A stretch of 23,731 nt of DNA from Pseudomonadota bacterium (lineage in GTDB: Bacteria > Pseudomonadota > Gammaproteobacteria > Xanthomonadales > Rhodanobacteraceae): assembly GCA_021777635.1 (NCBI GenBank), contig JAJYDI010000007.1, positions 1 to 23,731 of the forward strand, in the 5' to 3' direction. The notes beneath the pieces are model-generated. The model was not told where the DNA came from. It searched no databases and saw only the letters and a program-made list of their open reading frames with translations. Below, in pieces: positions 1 through 6,594 of this stretch. The translations under genes and the position numbers were made by a program. Numbering within the stretch: position 1 is the stretch's first letter; every line of letters starts with the position of its first letter.

Positions 1-2
1 TC

Positions 3-620
3 GAGACCTACATCGGCCAGAAGATTCCGGTGGAGGCGGTCACCGCCGACTTGCTCAGGCCGGTGCCGCCGAGGGCCCGGACCTTCGCGCCGGCGGATGC
101 GGTCGACGCCGACGCCGACGCCGACGACGCGTCCCCGCAGCGCGTGCGCGCGCCGCGGCGCGGATCGGTGCCGCGCGGCCGTGGCTCGCCGCGACCATCC
201 GCGACGGGACCCCGCAACCCCGCACGCGTCCCATCGCAGGCCGTCGCTGCAGGCGTGGCGGCATCCTCCGGCCCTGCCAGTGGCGCGGCGACGGGTGCCG
301 ATTCGGTCGAAGGTGCGGCGCCTACGCGCAAGCGCCGCCGCCGCGGCGGCCGCGGCCGTGCGGTAGGCGTGGACGAAGCCGCTGCAGTGGCCGATGCCGC
401 AAGCGTCGCCGCGGCAGCGCCTACCGCCGTGATTCCGGCCGAAGGCGATCGCCGTGGCCGGAACCGCAGCGGTCGCGGGCGACGCGAGGATGCGCCGTAC
501 GCCGGCACGTCGCCGGCAACGCCTGTCCCCGTGGGCGCACCGGTTGCCGGCACCAAGCCCGCGGCGCACGCCAAGCCGGGTTTTTTCCGTCGCATCGGCA
601 GCCTGTTCCGTCGAACCTGA
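3..620 (+). CDS. rhlB: ATP-dependent RNA helicase RhlB, C-terminal part (5' end outside window)
   Basis: The reading frame is open from the left edge, so only the last ~205 residues are present. The first visible residues (ETYIGQKIPVEAVTADLL) match the end of helicase domain 2 of RhlB, the DEAD-box helicase that unwinds structured RNA for the degradosome. After this comes a long low-complexity tail rich in Ala, Pro, Arg and Gly. It contains an acidic Asp-Ala run (about positions 105-130), a basic KRRRRGGRGR patch (about 330-358), and a final aromatic/basic motif, KPGFFRRIGSLFRRT, at the stop. Xanthomonad RhlB proteins are known for such extended tails; enterobacterial ones are much shorter. 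The tail probably binds RNA or partner proteins (inference). The helicase motifs I-VI lie outside the window, so RhlE cannot be fully excluded, but the linker after the core fits RhlB better. Confidence 0.82.
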   Translation, partial: ETYIGQKIPVEAVTADLLRPVPPRARTFAPADAVDADADADDASPQRVRAPRRGSVPRGRGSPRPSATGPRNPARVPSQAVAAGVAASSGPASGAATGADSVEGAAPTRKRRRRGGRGRAVGVDEAAAVADAASVAAAAPTAVIPAEGDRRGRNRSGRGRREDAPYAGTSPATPVPVGAPVAGTKPAAHAKPGFFRRIGSLFRRT

Positions 621-671
621 GCGGGGCGGGCCGGAACATCCGCCGGGGATGGCAGGTGGTCGCGCGCACGT

Positions 672-677
672 TATGCT
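672..677 (+). promoter_or_regulatory. Possible -10 element upstream of ftsE
   Basis: TATGCT matches four of six positions of TATAAT and lies 28 nt before the GTG proposed as the ftsE start. No convincing -35 is visible at the right distance. If it is a promoter, the ATG at 673 sits inside the -10 and cannot be the start, which favours GTG 706. Weak evidence. Confidence 0.25.
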
Positions 678-705
678 GCCAGCCTCCCCCAAGCCCGCCG
701 CGCCC

Positions 706-1383
706 GTGATCCGTCTTGACCAGGTCAGCAAGCGCTATCCCGGTGGCCACGAGGCGCTGTGCCAGCTCAGCTTCGAGCTCGGCGCCGGCGAGATGGCCTT
801 TGTCACCGGGCACTCCGGTGCCGGCAAAAGCACGCTGTTGAAACTGCTGGGTCTGCTGGAGCGTCCCAGCCATGGCGCCGTCATGGTCGGTGGCGTGAAC
901 CTCGGCGGTGTGCGCCGGCGCGGCATACCGCGCATGCGCCGGCAGGTCGGCATGGTTTTTCAGGATCATCGGCTGCTGATGGACCGCAGCGTGTTCGCCA
1001 ACGTCGAATTGCCGCTGGTGGTTGCCGGCGTGCCTCCCGTCGAGCGTGGCAAGCGCGTGCGTGCGGCGCTGGAGAAGGTCGGTTTGCTCGCGCACGAGAA
1101 AAAGTCACCGCCCGCGCTGTCGGCGGGCGAGCAGCAGCGCGTCGGCATCGCCCGCGCGATCGTCGGCAAGCCCCCTCTATTGATCGCTGACGAGCCCACC
1201 GGCAACCTCGACCCGCAACTGGCCGTGGAAATCATGGGCCTGTTCGCCGAGTTCCAACAGGTCGGCGCGACGGTCCTGGTCGCTACCCACGACCTGTTCC
1301 TGATCAAGCGCATGCGCAAGCGCGTGCTCGTGCTGGATCACGGGCGGCTGGTGGACGATGTCGCCGCCTCGGAGGTGGTGTGA
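706..1383 (+). CDS. ftsE: Cell division ATP-binding protein FtsE
   Basis: FtsE is the cytoplasmic ATPase of the FtsEX ABC complex at the septum, which drives periplasmic peptidoglycan hydrolases. With the GTG start the protein is 225 residues, close to the usual ~222. It shows Walker A GHSGAGKST (35-43), a Q-loop glutamine (86, in VFQDHRLLMDR), a signature LSAGEQQRVGIARA (about 138-151), Walker B LLIADEPTGNLD (158-169) and the H-loop histidine (195, in ATHD). GTG 706 was chosen because the protein then opens VIRLDQVSKRYPGG, as family members do (M-I-R-F...). An in-frame ATG at 673 would add 11 residues and has no better ribosome site. The signature has Ala where the second glycine of LSGGE usually is. 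The gene overlaps ftsX by 4 nt, so the two are probably translated in a coupled way. Confidence 0.93.
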   Translation: MIRLDQVSKRYPGGHEALCQLSFELGAGEMAFVTGHSGAGKSTLLKLLGLLERPSHGAVMVGGVNLGGVRRRGIPRMRRQVGMVFQDHRLLMDRSVFANVELPLVVAGVPPVERGKRVRAALEKVGLLAHEKKSPPALSAGEQQRVGIARAIVGKPPLLIADEPTGNLDPQLAVEIMGLFAEFQQVGATVLVATHDLFLIKRMRKRVLVLDHGRLVDDVAASEVV

Positions 1384-2357
1384 GCCGGCGTCGTACGCGT
1401 CGAAGCGATCCGGTGCCGGCAGCGTCGCCGCCGGCGCGTGGACGCATCGCGACTTGGCGCGGACAGCATGCGTGGAGCCTGCACGCCAGTCTGCAGCGGC
1501 TGGCGGGGCATCCGATCGGCACCGCGCTCACGTTGACCGTGATGGGTTTTGCTCTGGCGCTGCCGCTGGCGTTTTACCTGGCGCTGGGCAATCTGCAGCG
1601 CTTCGGCACGGCACTCGGAGAGAGTCAGGCTATCAGCGTGTTTCTCAGGCCCGGCCTCGGGGCGACGGCGGCAGCGGGACTGGCTGCGGATCTGCGTGCT
1701 CGCGCGGACGTCGCCGTGGTGGTCACGCGCACCCCGCAGCAGGGTCTGGCCGAATTGTCGGCGATGCAGGGGTTCGGTTCGGGACTGGCGGCGCTGACCG
1801 ACAATCCGCTGCCGTACGTGCTGGTGGTGACGCCGCGCGCCGGTCTCGACGCACATGCCGGCCAGGCATTGGTCGCCGCCTTGCGCGCCTTGCCCGTGGC
1901 GGATCGGGTCCAGGACAACAGCGCCTGGCGCGGCCGCCTCGATGCACTGCTGACGCTGGGCCGACGCGTGCTGCTGCTGCTGGGTGCGCTGCTGGCTCTG
2001 GCGGCGCTGCTGGTCGTGGGCAACAGCGTGCGTCAGGATATCCAAGCGCATGCGGAAGAGGTCGCGGTGCTACAACTGGTCGGCGCCAGTCCCGGGTTTG
2101 TGCGGCGGCCTTATCTTTATGCCGGCATCTGCTACGGTTTCGGCAGTGGCGTGCTCGCGGTCGCCCTGATGCTGCTGCTGGAGCTTGCACTTCGTGGCCC
2201 GGAGGCGACGCTGGCTGCAGCTTGGGGCGGCGGTCTGCGCTTTGCCGGTCTGGCACCGGCTTTGCTGCTGGCTGTGCCGTTCGCAGCCGCAGTTCTCGGT
2301 TGGCTGGGGGCACGCATCGCCGGCGCACGCCATCTGAGCGCTGCCGACCCGTACTGA
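1380..2357 (+). CDS. ftsX: Cell division protein FtsX (permease-like subunit)
   Basis: FtsX is the membrane partner of FtsE; it transmits ATP hydrolysis to amidase activators in the periplasm. The 325-residue protein has the expected layout. A basic cytoplasmic N-terminus (1-45) leads to a first membrane helix (about 49-70, GTALTLTVMGFALALPLAF). An extracytoplasmic domain (about 72-190) follows, then three further helices (about 196-214, 249-271 and 289-312). The conserved cytoplasmic segment EEVAVLQLVGASPGFVRRPYLYAG (about 226-249) is typical of FtsX. The start is GTG 1380, overlapping the ftsE stop codon (GTGA). In enterobacteria rpoH follows ftsX directly. Here a response regulator follows, and rpoH lies about 15 kb away. 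Confidence 0.92.
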   Translation: MSRRRTRRSDPVPAASPPARGRIATWRGQHAWSLHASLQRLAGHPIGTALTLTVMGFALALPLAFYLALGNLQRFGTALGESQAISVFLRPGLGATAAAGLAADLRARADVAVVVTRTPQQGLAELSAMQGFGSGLAALTDNPLPYVLVVTPRAGLDAHAGQALVAALRALPVADRVQDNSAWRGRLDALLTLGRRVLLLLGALLALAALLVVGNSVRQDIQAHAEEVAVLQLVGASPGFVRRPYLYAGICYGFGSGVLAVALMLLLELALRGPEATLAAAWGGGLRFAGLAPALLLAVPFAAAVLGWLGARIAGARHLSAADPY

Positions 2358-2371
2358 ATCGCGAGGACCCG

Positions 2372-3211
2372 ATGGATTCCAGCATCAGCCGCCATATCGC
2401 AAGTGACCATCCGCGGGTGCTGGTGGTGGATGGATCGAAGGTCGTGCGGCGCCTGATCGAGCAGGTGCTGCATGCCGAGCTGAGCGGCGTCAGCGTGATC
2501 GGCTGCGGCAGCGGTGCCGAGGCGCGCGCCGCACTGGAGCTGGCGCCAGTCGACTTCGTCACGACCGCGCTGCGGCTTCCAGACATGGATGGGCTGGAGC
2601 TGGCGCGTAGCGTGCGCTTGCATGCGCCGCAGGCTTACGTGCCGATCGTGGTGGTGTCGGGCGACGTCAATGAGCGCCTGCAAGCGCGCGCGCTGGGCGA
2701 GGATGTCACCGACTATTTCGACAAGTCGCTCGGTTTCGGTGCGCTGGCCGAGTTCATCCGCGGCTACGTGCAGCCGCAGGGGCAGGCGAGTGGCGAGGTG
2801 CTCTACGTCGAGGACAGCCGAGTCGTCGCTCTGGCGACTCGCAGGATGCTCGAGAAGCACGGGTTGACGGTGCATCATGTGGTCAGTGTCGAAGACGCGC
2901 TGGTTCGGCTCGACGCGGCCAAGGCGGCCGGCGGCGTGGGTGCCGACTTGGTGCTGACCGACGTCAACCTGAAAGGCGAACTGACGGGCGGCGATCTGCT
3001 CGCGCGCATCCGCAATGATTACGGCTACGGCAAGGGCCGGCTGCCGGTTCTGGTGATGACCGGCGACGACAATCCGCGCAATCAGGCCGTGTTGCTGCGT
3101 GCCGGGGCCAACGATCTGGTGCAGAAGCCGATCGAGGAACGCCTGCTGGTCACCAAGTTGTTGTTCCAGTTGCGCGTCGGGCGCCATTTGCGCAAGCGCG
3201 CCGGGACGTGA
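2372..3211 (+). CDS. Tandem-receiver response regulator with a degenerate first receiver
   Basis: This 279-residue protein consists of two CheY-like receiver domains and no recognisable output domain. Receiver 1 (about 14-133) looks degenerate. The acidic pair is D20-G21 instead of two acidic residues, and the phosphoacceptor position before LRLPDMDG is Ala66, although S96 and K118 are kept. Receiver 2 (about 142-270) is complete: E147/D148, phosphoacceptor D197 (in LVLTDVNL), T230 and K252. Phosphorylation is therefore expected only on the second domain (inference from family knowledge), with the first perhaps used for binding or dimerisation. The start ATG 2372 follows a GAGGAC sequence and lies 14 nt after ftsX. 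The stop overlaps the ung start. No cognate kinase is adjacent. Without an effector domain it may act through protein-protein contacts or within a phosphorelay. Confidence 0.85.
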   Translation: MDSSISRHIASDHPRVLVVDGSKVVRRLIEQVLHAELSGVSVIGCGSGAEARAALELAPVDFVTTALRLPDMDGLELARSVRLHAPQAYVPIVVVSGDVNERLQARALGEDVTDYFDKSLGFGALAEFIRGYVQPQGQASGEVLYVEDSRVVALATRRMLEKHGLTVHHVVSVEDALVRLDAAKAAGGVGADLVLTDVNLKGELTGGDLLARIRNDYGYGKGRLPVLVMTGDDNPRNQAVLLRAGANDLVQKPIEERLLVTKLLFQLRVGRHLRKRAGT

Positions 3212-3915
3212 GCGATCCCCGGCTGCGTCTCGAGTCGAGCTGGAAGGCCGTGCTTGGCGATTACTTTGATCGCCCCGACATGCAGGCGCTGGCCCGCTTC
3301 CTGCGAGCCGAGAAAGCCGCCGGCAAGCGCATCTATCCGCCGGGCGGCGAGATCTTCGCCGCGCTCGACGCAACGCCGCTGCCGGCGGTCAAGGCGGTGA
3401 TCCTCGGTCAGGATCCCTATCATGGCCCCGGGCAAGCGCACGGGCTCTGCTTTTCGGTGCGCCCGGGAGTACCGGTGCCGCCTTCACTAGCTAACATTTT
3501 CAGCGAGATCGAGCGGGACCTCGGCGTCGTGCGCCCCGATCACGGCTGCCTGACGCCTTGGGCCCATCGCGGCGTGCTGCTACTCAACGCAGTCCTGACG
3601 GTGCAGGATGGCCACGCAGGCGCGCATCAGGGCAAGGGTTGGGAGGGCTTCACCGACGCCGTGATCGCGGTCCTGGACCGGCAGCGCGAAGGACTGGTGT
3701 TCCTGCTCTGGGGCAGCCACGCGCAGGCCAAGGGCCGTCTGATCGATCCGCGTCGCCACGAGGTGCTGAAGGCGCCGCATCCCTCGCCGCTGTCGGCCCA
3801 CCGGGGATTCATCGGCTGCGGGCATTTCTCGGCTTGCAACCGCTATCTCGGGCAGCGCGGTGTGGCACCGATCGACTGGTCCCTGCCGCTGCGGAATGCG
3901 CTCCCTGCGGCGTGA
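3208..3915 (+). CDS. ung: Uracil-DNA glycosylase, family 1
   Basis: The enzyme removes uracil from DNA, the first step of base excision repair of deaminated cytosine. The 235-residue protein carries the family 1 motifs in order: water-activating GQDPYH (67-72, catalytic Asp69), LLLNAVLTV (124-132, with the uracil-recognising Asn127), and the minor-groove intercalation loop [11 protein letters not shown] (191-201). Length and motif spacing are normal for Ung. GTG 3208 overlaps the stop of the preceding response regulator (GTGA), so the gene belongs to the ftsE-ftsX-regulator run. The first ~20 residues ([18 protein letters not shown]) match the usual Ung N-terminus, which supports this start. 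Confidence 0.95.
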   Translation: MSDPRLRLESSWKAVLGDYFDRPDMQALARFLRAEKAAGKRIYPPGGEIFAALDATPLPAVKAVILGQDPYHGPGQAHGLCFSVRPGVPVPPSLANIFSEIERDLGVVRPDHGCLTPWAHRGVLLLNAVLTVQDGHAGAHQGKGWEGFTDAVIAVLDRQREGLVFLLWGSHAQAKGRLIDPRRHEVLKAPHPSPLSAHRGFIGCGHFSACNRYLGQRGVAPIDWSLPLRNALPAA

Positions 3916-4296
3916 CGGGTGCCAGGGTATCTCCGCCACGCCGGTCCGAACCTCGAAATTTCCCCATGGATCTAAAAATCCGACACCAGGTGGTGCGGGT
4001 CCGACAGTGACGGTGCGAGAGGTCGATGCGTGGTTGGGCCCGTAGCGTCGCGCGGAAAGCCCGAAGAGTCTGCCGAGGACTGTTACGAAAATTCCCACCC
4101 GCCTTTGCGATTGTCGCCGCGGCTGCTGGCGGCATTCTTACAGCTTCGTCAGGAGACATCGAATTGCAACGTTTTGTTGCAGCCTCCGCGGCGGGGAGGG
4201 GCGTGAGACCGGAAAGGGGCCGGTTCCGCCCGATCACATGCCTGCTGATCGCGGGCTACTCCCCATCTGTCCTAACCAACAGCGAGGGGATTACCG
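3916..4296 (+). other. 381-bp non-coding leader between ung and the EXORDIUM-like gene
   Basis: No credible gene was seen. An open frame from 4026 runs into the next gene in another frame and has no ribosome site or recognisable residues. The stretch is less GC-rich than its surroundings in places (3955-3982 and 4081-4095). It holds three consecutive small hairpins: TGCAAC/GTTGCA (4165-4181), CCTCC/GGAGG (4183-4199) and ACCGG/CCGGT (4208-4224). A weak promoter candidate is TTGTCG (4111-4116) with CATTCT (4133-4138), spacing 16. A purine-rich ribosome site, GAGGGGA (4284-4290), precedes ATG 4297. Confidence 0.5.
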
Positions 4297-5322
4297 ATGC
4301 AGATGAAGAAGAACGTGCTGGCCGCAGCGCTTGCCCTGTCTCTTGCAAGCGTCACGAGCGTCGCTTGGGCGAGTCCCGGTGCAGCGTCTCATTGTCGTCC
4401 GGGAGAGACCAGCAAAAAGGTGCCGACCGGAAAAGGCTGGGCCAAACAGGAATGCGTGAAGGCCAGCCTGGCTGCCAATAGCGCAGCCGTGCCTTCGGGC
4501 AATGGCATCAACTACAACGGCGGCCCGGTGATGACGGGCAGTAAGAATGTCTACCTGATCTGGTACGGAAACTGGAGCGGTGATACGGGGCCCAGCATCC
4601 TGACCACGCTCGCGCAGTCGATCGGTGGGTCGCCGTATTTCAACATCAACACGACCTACACGGACGGAAGCGGCACGTCGGTCGCGAACACGGTCGCCTA
4701 CTCGGGGTCCACGACTGACAACTACTCGCTCGGGACGAGCTTGTCCGATGCCAACGTCCAGTCAATCGTCACGTCGGCCATTTCTTCGGGGAAGCTTCCG
4801 AACGATCCCAACGGCGTCTATTTCGTGCTGACGTCGGCTGACGTGAACGAAACCTCGGGGTTCTGCACCCAGTATTGCGGGTGGCACAACAACACCACCT
4901 ATGGCGGCAACAACATCAAGTACGCCTTTGTCGGTGATCCAGGCACGCAGTGCCCGACGTCGTGCGAGCCGCAGCAGGACCAGAGCAGCAGCCCGAATGC
5001 GAACCCGGGCGCCGACGCGATGGCCAGCATCTTTTCGCATGAGTTGGAGGAAACAGTTACCGATCCCGACGGAAATGCCTGGTATGACAGCCAGGGTATG
5101 GAAAATGGGGACAAGTGCGCTTGGACGTTCGGTACGACGTACTCGTCCGCGAATGGTGCGACTGCCGACGTGAACCTCGGCGGCAACGACTACATGATCC
5201 AGCAGAACTGGGTGAACGCCGGCGGCGGCTATTGCGCGATGTCGCTCGGTTCGGGCACCCCGACGCCGCCGCCCCCGGGCGGGTACGGCGGCTACGGCGG
5301 CTACGGCGGCTACGGCGGCTGA
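4297..5322 (+). CDS. Secreted EXORDIUM/PHI-1-like protein with Gly-Gly-Tyr tail
   Basis: The 341-residue protein starts with a signal peptide (MKKNVLAAALALSLASV..., likely cut after AWA at residue 25). The body resembles the EXORDIUM/phosphate-induced protein 1 family, first described in plants and also found in bacteria. Family-like landmarks are the YNGGPVMTGSKNVYLIWYGNW segment (about 73-93) and the region around TVTDPDGNAWYDS (254-266). Residues 248-252 read HELEE, an HExxE pattern that could bind zinc as in metallopeptidases, but activity is unproven. There are eight cysteines, seven of them in the mature chain after C33, suggesting disulfides and a periplasmic or extracellular location. 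The C-terminus is a proline stretch (TPTPPPP) followed by four GGY repeats with tyrosines at 330, 333, 336 and 339. ATG 4297 is preferred over ATG 4303 because the GAGGGGA site lies 6 nt upstream. It is a plausible T2SS substrate (inference from context). The specific role is unknown. Confidence 0.72.
   Translation: MQMKKNVLAAALALSLASVTSVAWASPGAASHCRPGETSKKVPTGKGWAKQECVKASLAANSAAVPSGNGINYNGGPVMTGSKNVYLIWYGNWSGDTGPSILTTLAQSIGGSPYFNINTTYTDGSGTSVANTVAYSGSTTDNYSLGTSLSDANVQSIVTSAISSGKLPNDPNGVYFVLTSADVNETSGFCTQYCGWHNNTTYGGNNIKYAFVGDPGTQCPTSCEPQQDQSSSPNANPGADAMASIFSHELEETVTDPDGNAWYDSQGMENGDKCAWTFGTTYSSANGATADVNLGGNDYMIQQNWVNAGGGYCAMSLGSGTPTPPPPGGYGGYGGYGGYGG
5279..5322 (+). repeat. 9-bp tandem repeat encoding the GGY tail
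   Basis: Four copies of a 9-bp unit (ggcggctac; the first copy has ggcgggtac) run in frame to the end of the secreted protein and give GGYGGYGGYGGYGG. Such a short, nearly perfect array can change copy number by slippage, so tail length may vary between strains. Confidence 0.8.
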
Positions 5323-5362
5323 CAAGCCGTTGCGCTGGGCATTCGTGTGACAAGCGGTTGCG
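5320..5362 (+). repeat. Imperfect 15-bp direct repeat just after the EXORDIUM-like gene
   Basis: TGACAAGCCGTTGCG (5320-5334) and TGACAAGCGGTTGCG (5348-5362) differ at one base and are 28 bp apart. The first copy includes the stop codon of the upstream gene. The function is not known; it may be a small duplication. Confidence 0.5.
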
Positions 5363-5505
5363 TGCGGTCTGATCCGTCCAGGTGCATGCGCGTGGATGCA
5401 AGGCGGCTTTCCGAGATGGGTACGCCCGTCGAATAATGCCGCTCGGACGAGGGCGCGACCTCGCCCGTTTTCGGGCGGACGAATGACCGGCGCGGTATGG
5501 ATCTG

Positions 5506-5528
5506 CGGGACAGGGATGTCCCGTTTAT
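5506..5528 (+). terminator. Probable intrinsic terminator before the sulfotransferase gene
   Basis: A perfect 7-bp stem CGGGACA/TGTCCCG with a GGGA loop is followed by TTTAT. It lies 184 nt after the EXORDIUM-like gene and 85 nt before the sulfotransferase start. A second hairpin, CGCCCG-TTTT-CGGGCG, sits at 5462-5477 without a T-run. The two genes may therefore be separate transcription units, although termination may be partial. Confidence 0.45.
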
Positions 5529-5612
5529 GCGGAGATCAACCGTTTTGTGCATCCGCCATGGCATGCGCCGGCCCGCCATGCGCGCCGCTATTCCAACTTT
5601 GCAGGACCGCTC

Positions 5613-6425
5613 ATGCGTCCAATCCATTTCATTTCTGGCCTGCCGCGATCCGGCTCGACGCTGCTGTCTGCGATCCTCAGGCAAAACCCTCGTTTCCACG
5701 CCGCGATGAGCGGTCCGCTTGCGGGTCTCTTCAACACCTTGCAAGGTGAGATGAGCGGAAGAAATGAATTTTCCGTCTTCATTGCAGATCAGCAAAGGCG
5801 CCATGTCCTGCAGGGTCTTGTCGAAAATTTCTACCGGGACGTGTCGGGCGCGGAAGTAATCTTCGATTCGCACAGGCTCTGGTGCACCAAGTTGCCGGCC
5901 ATCAGCGAACTGTTCCCCGAGGCAAAAATAATCGCCTGCGTCCGCCATGTGCCGTGGGTGCTGGACAGCATCGAGCGGTTGGCTAGGAAAAACTGGCTGC
6001 AGCCATCTTCGATTTTCAACTACCAGCCCGGCGGGACCGTATTTTCACGAGCCGAAAGCCTGACCGCACAAGACGGTTTGGTGGGTTTTGCATTCAGGGC
6101 ATTGAAGGAAGCGTTTTTCGGCGATTGCACGAGCAGCCTGATGCTTCTTCAATACGAAACCCTGGTGAAAGACCCCGGGCTTTCGATCAGCGCGGTCTAT
6201 GAGTTCTTGCAGGAGCCGGGCTTCAGCCACGATTTCGAGCACGTCGAATACAGTGCCGAAGCGTTCGATACGCGAGCCGGCATGCCCGGCTTGCATCGGG
6301 TTCGCCAGGCCGTGGGCTATCAGGAGCGCACGACGATCCTGCCGCCCGACCTGTTCATGCGGTACGAGAATGAGTCATTCTGGCGCAAATCGGCACTCAA
6401 TCTGCGCAATGTACGCATCGTTTGA
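5613..6425 (+). CDS. PAPS-dependent sulfotransferase, RaxST-like
   Basis: The predicted 270-residue cytoplasmic enzyme transfers sulfate from PAPS to an acceptor. The 5'-phosphosulfate loop is GLPRSGSTLL (9-18). The 3'-phosphate site is in IIACVRHVPWVLDSIERL (about 106-123, with Arg111 and Ser119). The N-terminal pattern ISGLPRSGSTLL..ILRQNPRFHA and the ending ...GLHRVRQ...ILPPDLF resemble, from memory, bacterial sulfotransferases grouped with RaxST, the tyrosine sulfotransferase of Xanthomonas. No RaxX-like peptide or raxABC-type exporter gene is visible here. ATG 5613 has GCAGGA 6 nt upstream; an in-frame upstream extension to 5547 lacks family similarity. Codon use is more AT-rich than in the neighbours (e.g. 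aaaataatc, aatgaattttcc), suggesting horizontal acquisition. The acceptor could be a protein tyrosine or a small molecule. Confidence 0.8.
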   Translation: MRPIHFISGLPRSGSTLLSAILRQNPRFHAAMSGPLAGLFNTLQGEMSGRNEFSVFIADQQRRHVLQGLVENFYRDVSGAEVIFDSHRLWCTKLPAISELFPEAKIIACVRHVPWVLDSIERLARKNWLQPSSIFNYQPGGTVFSRAESLTAQDGLVGFAFRALKEAFFGDCTSSLMLLQYETLVKDPGLSISAVYEFLQEPGFSHDFEHVEYSAEAFDTRAGMPGLHRVRQAVGYQERTTILPPDLFMRYENESFWRKSALNLRNVRIV

Positions 6426-6556
6426 CGCCGGACCGCGCCATGAGTTCAAGCGGACTCGCGGCGAACTTTGCGCGCTGCCCCTTACACGCCTCGTTTGAGG
6501 GGACTGCCGCGTGCCCTTCGGTGCGGCGACTCGCGGTCGCTGCCGCCCGATGGCTG

Positions 6557-6565
6557 TGCTAGAAC
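6557..6565 (+). promoter_or_regulatory. Possible extended -10 promoter for the T2SS operon
   Basis: TGCTAGAAC has the TG-N-TAnnnN form of an extended -10 and lies about 30 nt upstream of the gspE start. The -35 region is poor. It is the best promoter-like sequence in the 169-bp gap between the sulfotransferase and gspE. The gap also has a CCCCT/AGGGG inverted repeat around 6477-6501. Confidence 0.3.
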
Positions 6566-6594
6566 AATGCGGCTCTGCCCTGAGAAGGCGATCG

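Noticed and set aside
4026..4481. Open frame of 151 codons overlapping the start of the EXORDIUM-like gene.
   Set aside because: It has no ribosome site, overlaps the signal-peptide coding region of a clear gene in another frame and has no recognisable domain.
5386..5436. Tiny frame MRVDARRLSEMGTPVE as a possible RaxX-like peptide near the sulfotransferase.
   Set aside because: It has no leader, no tyrosine, no Gly-Gly site and no ribosome site.
5547..5612. Upstream ATG for the sulfotransferase adding 22 residues.
   Set aside because: The added residues are not family-like, and the RPIHFISGLPRSGS opening with GCAGGA upstream fits ATG 5613.
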